Positions 15,733 to 22,805 of a DNA stretch of 64,000 nucleotides are shown here, one piece after another. Origin of the DNA: Seleniivibrio woodruffii (GTDB lineage Bacteria; Chrysiogenota; Deferribacteres; Deferribacterales; Geovibrionaceae); NCBI RefSeq assembly GCF_029267515.1, contig NZ_JAJUIS010000008.1, forward strand, positions 62,001-126,000. Direction: 5' to 3'. The notes beneath the pieces were generated by a model. The model had not been told where the DNA came from. It did not search any database and was given only the letters and a program-made list of their open reading frames with translations. Position numbers and translations under genes: made by a program. The stretch's first letter is position 1; each line of letters starts with the position of its first letter.

Positions 15733-16857
15733 ATGGTACGCAATATGATGCCGAACTCCGCGGGAAACATAGCCCCAGGCAGATCGGTCAAAATGAACCG
15801 CATCGAAAAAACTATAAAGGACGTTGTGAAGTCATACGGGTATATGGATATTTTCCTGCCCATCTACGAGTATTACGACATGCTCAAAGACACTATGCAC
15901 AACTTCCGTGACGAAAACATAATCCGTTTCATAGACCGTAACACAGGCAAATCCCTTGTGCTGCGTCCGGATTTCACACCGCAGGTGGCAAGATATTTTG
16001 CCAACTACATGAGCGATTTTCCCCTGCCTATCCGTCTTTCATACAACGGAAGGGTGTTCCGCAACGTTGATCTGGACAAGGGCGTTAAGTCCGAAAAGTT
16101 GCAGGTTGGTGCGGAACTGTTCGGCAACAGCAGACTGGAGGCCGATACTGAGATGCTCCTTATGGCGAAGCGCGTTTTCGCAAAACTGGACATCGACGGA
16201 TGCAAATATGTCTTCGGTCACAGCAGTTTCACACGCCGCGCGCTGGAGCTGGCGGGCGACTGCAAAGATGAATATCACAAACACCTTGCAGCAAAGAACA
16301 TAACTGCGATAGCGGAAATGTTTAAAGGCGACAACGATCCTGAAAAGTTTCTGAGGCATCTGCCAAAGGCTTTCGGCGGCATAGACACCGTTCGGGAACT
16401 GGCAGAGAAATGCCGATTTGACAGTGAGCTGGCGGAGAGCGTGGATTACATCGTCACCCTTTTCAAAAGGCTGATAGCGCTCGGTCTCGACCCTAAAGCG
16501 CTGGTTTTCGACGCTTCCGAATCCGCAGGGCTTGACTATTACACCGGAATCACACTGAGCGTTCTCCACGCGAAAATAGGCGAAAGCCTCGCTGTCGGCG
16601 GACGTTATGACAATCTTACTGAAAACTTCGGCAGAAAAGCCTGTGCCTGCGGCATGGTGTTCTATGTCGAGGAGATATACAGCGTTGACGAATCCGACAT
16701 CAGCCTTAAAGAGATAGACTGGCTTGTCGTCGGCAGCGAAAACCTTTGCAAATGCGAGGAACTGAGAGATAAGGGCTTTTCCGTCTTCTACGCGGAGGAT
16801 GAAAAGGCAAAAGCTGAACTTGAGAGCAGTTACAATTTCTTAAATACACTTTCGTGA
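15733..16857 (+). CDS. hisZ: ATP phosphoribosyltransferase regulatory subunit HisZ
   Basis: The 374-residue protein resembles a histidyl-tRNA synthetase catalytic core (class II motif 2 region RLSYNGRVFRN and LVLRPDFTPQVARYFANY, motif with LDYYTGITLSVL) but lacks the C-terminal anticodon-binding domain. This is the HisZ pattern. It partners the short-form HisG in the first step of histidine synthesis; hisG is not in the window. The neighbouring purA is a common companion. ATG directly follows the upstream stop, with GGTGA a few bases before it. Confidence 0.87.
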   Translation: MVRNMMPNSAGNIAPGRSVKMNRIEKTIKDVVKSYGYMDIFLPIYEYYDMLKDTMHNFRDENIIRFIDRNTGKSLVLRPDFTPQVARYFANYMSDFPLPIRLSYNGRVFRNVDLDKGVKSEKLQVGAELFGNSRLEADTEMLLMAKRVFAKLDIDGCKYVFGHSSFTRRALELAGDCKDEYHKHLAAKNITAIAEMFKGDNDPEKFLRHLPKAFGGIDTVRELAEKCRFDSELAESVDYIVTLFKRLIALGLDPKALVFDASESAGLDYYTGITLSVLHAKIGESLAVGGRYDNLTENFGRKACACGMVFYVEEIYSVDESDISLKEIDWLVVGSENLCKCEELRDKGFSVFYAEDEKAKAELESSYNFLNTLS

Positions 16858-18153
<1,296 letters not shown>

Positions 18154-18163
18154 TAAAAAGTAG

Positions 18164-18192
18164 TTGACATAGATTTATCACTTTGGTATAAC
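18164..18192 (+). promoter_or_regulatory. Sigma70 promoter of the tRNA cluster
   Basis: TTGACA and TATAAC are separated by 17 bases, and a GC-rich discriminator follows. It lies 56 bases before tRNA-Lys and probably drives all four tRNAs. Confidence 0.8.
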
Positions 18193-18247
18193 CTACCTCT
18201 CGCGTGGGTGACCGAAAGGCGCCGGGCGGGAAAAACTAAAGTGATAC

Positions 18248-18320
18248 GAGCCATTAGCTCAGTCGGTAGAGCAATTGCCTTTTAAGCAATGGGTCGTTGG
18301 TTCAAGTCCAACATGGCTCA
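18248..18320 (+). tRNA. tRNA-Lys (TTT)
   Basis: The acceptor GAGCCAT pairs with ATGGCTC, the anticodon stem ATTGC/GCAAT closes a loop with TTT at 18281-18283, and the T arm has GGTTCAAGTCC. CCA is not encoded. First of four tRNAs on one transcript. Confidence 0.97.
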
Positions 18321-18329
18321 CTTTAATAT

Positions 18330-18404
18330 GTCTCCATCGTCTAGCCCGGCCTAGGACATCGGCCTTTCACGCCGACGACAGGGGTTCGAATCCCCTTGGA
18401 GACG
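18330..18404 (+). tRNA. tRNA-Glu (TTC)
   Basis: The acceptor GTCTCCA pairs with TGGAGAC. The anticodon stem TCGGC/GCCGA closes the loop CTTTCAC with anticodon TTC. The T arm reads GGGGTTCGAATCCCC. CCA is not encoded. Confidence 0.96.
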
Positions 18405-18416
18405 TTTTTAAAAATA

Positions 18417-18517
18417 GATGCCAAGGCTTCAGGATGAAGCCCGCGGAGCGTAAGCGGAACGAAGGCTTTTGCCTGAGAGCAGCGGCATCAAAAATTTTCC
18501 ATTGACGGAAAATTTTT
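18417..18517 (+). other. Structured spacer between tRNA pairs
   Basis: GATGCC (18417-18422) pairs with GGCATC (18484-18489) and encloses hairpins GGCTTC/GAAGCC, CGC/GCG and AGGC/GCCT, giving a possible four-way junction. It is followed by a perfect 11-base-pair hairpin (AAAAATTTTCC/GGAAAATTTTT, 18490-18517) with a U-rich 3' side. It is not a tRNA, since it has no T-loop consensus. It may be a repeat element, a small RNA or a processing signal. Confidence 0.45.
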
Positions 18518-18530
18518 GCAAAGTATAATC

Positions 18531-18603
18531 GGGTGGTTAGCTCAGCTGGGAGAGCATCGGCCTTACAAGCCGAGGGTCGCAGGTTCGATCCCTGCACTAC
18601 CCA
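18531..18603 (+). tRNA. tRNA-Val (TAC)
   Basis: The acceptor GGGTGGT pairs with ACTACCC (one G-U). The anticodon stem TCGGC/GCCGA closes CTTACAA with anticodon TAC, and the T arm contains GGTTCGATCC. CCA is not encoded. Confidence 0.96.
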
Positions 18604-18614
18604 TTTTTTTAACA

Positions 18615-18688
18615 GGGGGCGTAGTTCAGTTGGTTAGAACGCTGGCCTGTCACGTCAGAGGTCGAGGGTTCGAGTCCCTTCGTCCCCG
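18615..18688 (+). tRNA. tRNA-Asp (GTC)
   Basis: The acceptor GGGGGCG pairs with CGTCCCC (one G-U). The anticodon stem CTGGC/GTCAG closes CTGTCAC with anticodon GTC, and the T arm contains GGTTCGAGTCC. CCA is not encoded. Confidence 0.96.
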
Positions 18689-18704
18689 TCCTGTTAAAAA
18701 ACCG

Positions 18705-18734
18705 AAAAGCCTGTCTTTAAGACAGGCTTTTTTG
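18705..18734 (+). terminator. Terminator of the tRNA cluster
   Basis: AAGCCTGTCTT and AAGACAGGCTT form a strong hairpin followed by a T-run. It starts 17 bases past tRNA-Asp and could also serve the convergent doc gene. Confidence 0.85.
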
Positions 18735-18744
18735 TTTGTATCTA

Positions 18745-19140
18745 TTAATCTTTAATCTCTGTCCATTTTCTGAAGAAATCCGCGACGTCAGGTTTTCCCA
18801 GACTGCCTTCTGCAACCGAAAGTGCAACACGATACAGTTCATCATCGCCGGAGTTTACGACATACCCGTTAATATCTAAAAACACCATCGCAGATATTAA
18901 TCCGGTACGTTTATTCCCATCAACAAACGGGTGATTTTTAGTGATGTGGTACAGATACGCTGCTGCCATTTCAAAAACATCAGCATGAAGGTATTCATCT
19001 CCAAAAACAGCAACAGGCATTGCACACGCGGAATCAAGTAAATTCGCATCTCTCAATGAGCTGTCACCACCGAATTTCATAATCTGTAACGAATGAAGTT
19101 TAATGACAATTTCAGGAGTCAGAAAGGATACATCCTTCAT
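18745..19140 (-). CDS. doc: Doc-type (Fic/DOC family) toxin
   Basis: The 131-residue protein carries the Doc/Fic motif HPFVDGNKRTG (H70-G80), the active site that phosphorylates EF-Tu in characterised Doc toxins. Length matches the death-on-curing family. It overlaps the upstream AbrB-like gene by four bases (ATGA), which is the typical antitoxin-toxin arrangement. Activity as a toxin is inferred. It is convergent with the tRNA cluster. Confidence 0.88.
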   Translation of the reverse strand: MKDVSFLTPEIVIKLHSLQIMKFGGDSSLRDANLLDSACAMPVAVFGDEYLHADVFEMAAAYLYHITKNHPFVDGNKRTGLISAMVFLDINGYVVNSGDDELYRVALSVAEGSLGKPDVADFFRKWTEIKD

Positions 19141-19364
19141 TCGGCAAGCCTTCTGAACACGTCACTATATTTTTCTGTAATCCTTTCGGCTGCATCCAGA
19201 ATTTCTTTCTCTCTTTCATCACCCGTAACCGGAGTCAAAATGAGGGCTTTCCCATCTGTAGTAATTTTAAACTGTGTCTTGGCATCTGCTCCTAAAAGTT
19301 CAAGAACCGGCTTTTCTATAACCAGAGCAAGGCTGTTGCCGTGTTTTGTGAGATTTTTTATCAT
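19137..19364 (-). CDS. AbrB/MazE-type antitoxin
   Basis: The 75-residue protein starts with a SpoVT-AbrB swapped-hairpin DNA-binding fold (IKNLTKHGNSLALVIEKPVLELLGA, then FKITTDGKALILTPV) and ends with a charged helix that likely binds and neutralises the Doc toxin. It is the first gene of the pair and should repress its own promoter; two 8-base palindromes overlap the predicted transcription start. No strong SD is seen (GGTGA lies 7 bases before ATG). Confidence 0.85.
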   Translation of the reverse strand: MIKNLTKHGNSLALVIEKPVLELLGADAKTQFKITTDGKALILTPVTGDEREKEILDAAERITEKYSDVFRRLAE

Positions 19365-19372
19365 AAATCACC

Positions 19373-19391
19373 GTATATACAATGTTATAAC
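19373..19391 (-). promoter_or_regulatory. Paired palindromic operators of the toxin-antitoxin operon
   Basis: GTATATAC (19373-19380) and GTTATAAC (19384-19391) are each perfect 8-base palindromes, three bases apart, between the -10 box and the antitoxin start. This is a likely autoregulatory site for the AbrB-like protein. Confidence 0.55.
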
Positions 19392-19394
19392 CGA

Positions 19395-19423
19395 AATATA
19401 ATTCCTCGCTTATTTATTGTCAA
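19395..19423 (-). promoter_or_regulatory. Promoter of the toxin-antitoxin operon
   Basis: On the minus strand TTGACA and TATATT are spaced by 17 bases. Transcription would start near 19388, about 24 bases before the antitoxin ATG. Confidence 0.75.
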
Positions 19424-19476
19424 TCTTCTGACCACAATTTTATTTTCACTTTTAAAATCTATGCTACAATAACGTC

Positions 19477-19842
19477 ATGCTGAACAAACAGAAATTTCAT
19501 CTTTTCAAAAACTGGGGATATGCCCTGCAAGGTCTGAAAGAGGTTTTCCTCAACGAAAGCTCTTTCAAACTTGAGGTCTATGTTTTCATTGCCCTTCTGA
19601 TAGGCATAATAGCCGCTCCTATCCCCGTTCTTCACAAAGGTATACTCAGCACCTCCATGCTCATTCCCCTCGCCGCAGAGCTGGCAAACAGCGCCATAGA
19701 ACGCACGGTGGATCTTGTCACCATGAGATATGACGAAAAAGCCAAGCGGGCGAAAGATGCCGGAAGTGCGCTGGTCTTCATGAGCTTCATAATCACCGGA
19801 CTTATCTGGTTCTGGACAATTTTTTCACTCTTTTTTGACTAA
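19477..19842 (+). CDS. dgkA: Diacylglycerol kinase DgkA
   Basis: The 121-residue, three-helix membrane protein has the DgkA active site E68-L-A-N71-S-A-I-E75 (compare E69, N72 and E76 of the E. coli enzyme) and the N-terminal amphipathic segment FKNWGYALQGLKEVFLNESSF. It phosphorylates diacylglycerol in the inner membrane to recycle lipid. There is no SD; TACAAT at 19465-19470 ends 6 bases before ATG, so the transcript may be leaderless. It is divergent from the toxin-antitoxin operon. Confidence 0.92.
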   Translation: MLNKQKFHLFKNWGYALQGLKEVFLNESSFKLEVYVFIALLIGIIAAPIPVLHKGILSTSMLIPLAAELANSAIERTVDLVTMRYDEKAKRAKDAGSALVFMSFIITGLIWFWTIFSLFFD

Positions 19843-19900
19843 AATCAATTTCATCCGCAACAAACCGCCTATACTTACAAAAAACATCAGGGAGGAAACC

Positions 19901-20140
19901 ATGCACGAAGGATGCAGTGGTTCTTTTGAATCAGGAAAACAGGTGGTGGACAAACTGCGGATGATGGGCTTTTCGGAAGGCATGATGCCCCTGCCGCTTC
20001 ATATATCATGCGATAACTGCGGACAGGAATTTGAAATGTACACATTCGAAGCCAAATGTGAATGCGGGATGGTATACGGTGTAACACCCTGCCACGCTTT
20101 CAGCGCCGAACACGTTCAGGCGGCGGGTGTAGAGTATTAA
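19901..20140 (+). CDS. Small Cys-rich protein, zinc-ribbon-like
   Basis: The start follows GGGAGG and gives 79 residues; a longer upstream frame overlaps dgkA and has no SD. I do not recognise a family. The middle holds CDNCGQEFEMYTFEAKCEC, a CxxC...CxC pattern that looks like a compact zinc ribbon, plus two other cysteines (C5 and C64). The N-terminal half contains a GKQVVDKLRMMGFSEGMMPLP segment. It could be a small metal-binding or regulatory protein; nothing in the context fixes a role. Confidence 0.7.
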   Translation: MHEGCSGSFESGKQVVDKLRMMGFSEGMMPLPLHISCDNCGQEFEMYTFEAKCECGMVYGVTPCHAFSAEHVQAAGVEY

Positions 20141-20150
20141 GAATTAAATA

Positions 20151-20195
20151 CAGACTGCTTCGTCATTTCATTCCCGGCAGAGACGGGGCAGTCTG
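20151..20195 (+). terminator. Hairpin after the small Cys-rich protein
   Basis: CAGACTGC (20151-20158) pairs with GCAGTCTG (20188-20195) and ATTTTATT follows. The sequence resembles a short R1 repeat (CTGCTTCGTC...GCAGAGACGGGGC), so it may be a repeat acting as terminator. Confidence 0.5.
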
Positions 20196-20198
20196 ATT

Positions 20199-20849
20199 TT
20201 ATTCCAGATTCTTCAAAACTTTAATTTCCCTGCCCTGCACCTCGATATACCCCTCTTCCTGCAACTTTTTAAGTATACGGGAAAAGGTTTCCGCGGTCGT
20301 ACCCAGCAGAAGCGCAAGTTCCCCTTTAGGGACAGGTAGTTTAATCACTGCGGATTCTTTCTTTTTCTGGGATTTCAGCCAGTTCACAAGCCTTGCCCGC
20401 ACGTCGTTAACGGTAAGACTCTCTATCAGGTTCACAAAATATTTGATACGCTTTGAAAGCGCGCCTATGAGCCGCATGGATACTTTCGGATCTTTCGAGA
20501 TAACCTCTTCCAGCCTGTGCGCGTCAATTTCCAGAAGTTCGCACTCCTCCAGCGTCATAGACGTTACGGGATATTTCAGTCCGAGCTGTAAAAGTATCTC
20601 GGCGAAAATTTCGCCTGAACGCACGAAATGGACGACAGCCTCTCTGCCCTCGTCGTTGGTGCGGAACAGCTTTATACTGCCTTTAACAAGGAAATAGACC
20701 GTGCTGCCCTCCTGCCCCTCGACAAAGAGAATACTCTTCTTCTCCGCCGTTCTGTGGCGGCAGATGGCATCAAGCACCTTAATGAGTTCCGGATCGGCGG
20801 AGCCGAAAAACCCCGCCGCAAATTGTTTGATAGCTTCCTGTTTATTCAT
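20199..20849 (-). CDS. Crp/Fnr-family regulator
   Basis: The 216-residue protein has a cyclic-nucleotide-binding-type beta roll (residues about 35-110, GSTVYFLVKGSIKLFRTNDEGRE), a dimer helix and a C-terminal helix-turn-helix (KGELALLLGTTAETFSRILKKLQEEG). The N-terminal Cys cluster of oxygen-sensing FNR is absent, so it is not a 4Fe-4S FNR; a DNR/NnrR-like nitric oxide or redox sensor is possible. Its position 19 bases after napH suggests a link to nitrate respiration. Confidence 0.87.
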   Translation of the reverse strand: MNKQEAIKQFAAGFFGSADPELIKVLDAICRHRTAEKKSILFVEGQEGSTVYFLVKGSIKLFRTNDEGREAVVHFVRSGEIFAEILLQLGLKYPVTSMTLEECELLEIDAHRLEEVISKDPKVSMRLIGALSKRIKYFVNLIESLTVNDVRARLVNWLKSQKKKESAVIKLPVPKGELALLLGTTAETFSRILKKLQEEGYIEVQGREIKVLKNLE

Positions 20850-20868
20850 ACCTGCATTATAGCATAAA

Positions 20869-21669
20869 TCACTTAAATGTAAATTTCAGCGTATCTTCCT
20901 TTTTGTTGTCGGGGCAGGCGTCCACGCAGTCCCCGCAGTTGTTGCAGTGGGACGTTTCGCCCATTGTCATCGGGTTTATCATCATTGGGCAGCTTCGAAC
21001 GCAGGACATGCAGTTAGAACATTCGGTGCGGACTTTGCGAACGGTCATTCCGCGTTTCGAGCGGAAAAATGACAGAAAAGTTCCCGTCGGGCAGAAAAAT
21101 CTGCACCAGAAGCGGAAATAAAATAGTTCCAGCAGAAGAAGCACCGCAACGAACACCAGTTCGAAGGTTACGTAATGGAATTTTACAAGTACCATCGCCT
21201 GAGTGGAGATTATACCCGGCGCGGATATCAGGTTCAGTATGGGCACTCCGGCAATCGCCATCAGCACCAACCCCGCGAACAGGAAAATATATCTGACCTT
21301 CGACTGTTTTATGTGAATATTTTCCGCGAATTTCGGCTTATATGCCTTCATTTTCAACTTTCTTCGCAGCCACGACATAAACTCAGCGCAGAGGTAGTAC
21401 GGGCAGAACCAACTGCACCACACACGCCCAAGCAGGAGCATCAGAACAATCGGGATCACCACAGAGCCGAGCATATATTCGTTCACTCGTCCGGCGGCTA
21501 TCATAGACTGGAAAACCGCCAGCGGGTCTGCCATAGCCGCGTCGCCTATATCCATTGAAATGAACGTTCCTTTTATGAAATAAAGCTCGAAAACGTTCAG
21601 AACGGGTATGAAAAAAATGGCAAAGACCGTGAGTATCTGCGCAGTGCGCCTGTATCTTTTTATCTTCAT
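20869..21669 (-). CDS. napH: Quinol-oxidation membrane ferredoxin NapH
   Basis: The 266-residue membrane protein has about four transmembrane segments, two cytoplasmic Cys motifs (WCSWFCPYYLC and WCRFFCPTG) and two C-terminal 4Fe-4S motifs (CSNCMSCVRSCP and CNNCGDCVDACP). This is NapH, which with NapG passes electrons from menaquinol towards NapA. It is the last gene of napMADGH, four bases after napG. Confidence is high for the NapH/MauN family and slightly lower for the exact partner. Confidence 0.9.
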   Translation of the reverse strand: MKIKRYRRTAQILTVFAIFFIPVLNVFELYFIKGTFISMDIGDAAMADPLAVFQSMIAAGRVNEYMLGSVVIPIVLMLLLGRVWCSWFCPYYLCAEFMSWLRRKLKMKAYKPKFAENIHIKQSKVRYIFLFAGLVLMAIAGVPILNLISAPGIISTQAMVLVKFHYVTFELVFVAVLLLLELFYFRFWCRFFCPTGTFLSFFRSKRGMTVRKVRTECSNCMSCVRSCPMMINPMTMGETSHCNNCGDCVDACPDNKKEDTLKFTFK

Positions 21670-21673
21670 GGTA

Positions 21674-22429
21674 TTACCATTCCTGATCGTAGTTTTCTGT
21701 GTTGTACTCGAAATCGGGCTTAGCGTCCGACGAGTCTATCTTCTGCTTCTCCTCAAGGAGTTTTTCACCCCTGAGAGCGTCTTTGCTCTTTTTGCGCTCT
21801 TCACCGTGAACCTTTGACCGTCTGCCGAAATATCCGGTGTTCTTGTCAACCGGCATACCTTCAGGATAGATTGAAATGGCTTTTTCCGGCGTGGCGGGGC
21901 ATTTTTCCGTGCAGATGCCGCATCCGGTGCATTTGTCCGTCACCACAGGGAGAATGAATTTCTCCATGACGATTGCCTCATCGGTGTAGGGGCAGACATT
22001 ATAGCAGGTGCCGCAGAGCTGGGCTGTTCCCGTGGATGAAACGCCCGTCATCTCGTCCCTGTAATACAGGAAGTTAAGGCAGACGTTCTGGTTTATGACC
22101 GCTATCCCCATCCGCACCTGTTTGCCCTCGGTAAGTTTCGGGTTAAGCGCACCTGTGGGGCATACCTTCATACAGCGCATACACAGGTAGCAGGCTTTGT
22201 TTTCGGGATAGACGTATGGCGTTCCTATCTGGAGTTTTTCAAACAGGTCGGCTCTCTCGATGGAATCGTAGGGGCAGACCTCTATGCAGCGTGCGCACCT
22301 TATGCACAGCTCCATAAAGGTCTCCTCAGTCGCCGCGCCGGGCGGGCGAAGCCTGTTCTTTTTATAATAGTTTTTAAACGGATTACTGTTAAGAAGCCCT
22401 TCGAACAGTTCCGTAAATCTGTTTCTCAT
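21674..22429 (-). CDS. napG: Ferredoxin-type protein NapG
   Basis: The 251-residue protein binds four 4Fe-4S clusters: CIRCARCIEVCP, CYLCMRCMKVCP, CGTCYNVCP and CTGCGICTEKCP. RLRPPGAATEETF before the first cluster matches mature NapG. The twin-arginine signal that normally comes before this segment is missing; the first 25 residues are polar (MRNRFTELFEGLLNSNPFKN). It overlaps napD by four bases (ATGA) and precedes napH by four. Confidence 0.9.
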   Translation of the reverse strand: MRNRFTELFEGLLNSNPFKNYYKKNRLRPPGAATEETFMELCIRCARCIEVCPYDSIERADLFEKLQIGTPYVYPENKACYLCMRCMKVCPTGALNPKLTEGKQVRMGIAVINQNVCLNFLYYRDEMTGVSSTGTAQLCGTCYNVCPYTDEAIVMEKFILPVVTDKCTGCGICTEKCPATPEKAISIYPEGMPVDKNTGYFGRRSKVHGEERKKSKDALRGEKLLEEKQKIDSSDAKPDFEYNTENYDQEW

Positions 22430-22737
22430 CTTTCTTCGCGCTTTCTGCTTTTAAAGAAGCCGTCCAGAGACGGAACCTTGTTCCCGGCAAGGATTTCTTC
22501 AACTTCATCCTCAAAATGGAAGATATGATGGGCTACTTCGAGAATTTCAGGAAATCCGCGCAGGTCTGCGCATATCTTCTGAAGGTGTTCCTCGTCGTCC
22601 GCTTCAATGGCTATGATTATCTGGGTTTTGTCGTCGCTTACGGCGAAAACGTCTATATTGTCGCTGAATTTCAGTATTTCTTTTGCTTTATGAAGATTTT
22701 CTGGGTTTACATACACCACGCTGCCTGAAAAAATCAT
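22426..22737 (-). CDS. napD: NapD-type nitrate reductase maturation chaperone
   Basis: GGAGG lies 7 bases before the ATG at 22737, giving 103 residues; a longer frame starting upstream crosses a terminator hairpin. The small ferredoxin-like fold (SGSVVYVNPENLHKAKEIL, DDKTQIIIAIEADDEEHLQKI) and its place directly after napA identify NapD, which binds the NapA Tat signal and delays export until the cofactor is in. A C-terminal tail of about 20 residues is longer than usual. Confidence 0.87.
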   Translation of the reverse strand: MIFSGSVVYVNPENLHKAKEILKFSDNIDVFAVSDDKTQIIIAIEADDEEHLQKICADLRGFPEILEVAHHIFHFEDEVEEILAGNKVPSLDGFFKSRKREER

Positions 22738-22757
22738 GATTAATCCTCCGATTGTAT

Positions 22758-22786
22758 AAAAAAAGCGCCCCGCCGTCACGGGGCGC
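22758..22786 (-). terminator. Intrinsic terminator between napA and napD
   Basis: On the minus strand GCGCCCCG-TGACGG-CGGGGCGC is followed directly by seven T. This is a strong terminator inside the nap operon, 20 bases after napA and about 15 before the napD SD. Confidence 0.85.
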
Positions 22787-22805
22787 AAGAGGCGTATAAA
22801 CTCCC

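Noticed and set aside
18502-18529. TTGACG-16-TATAAT as a separate promoter for tRNA-Val and tRNA-Asp
   Set aside because: The -10 ends one base before the mature tRNA, so transcription would start inside tRNA-Val. The promoter at 18164 is better placed.
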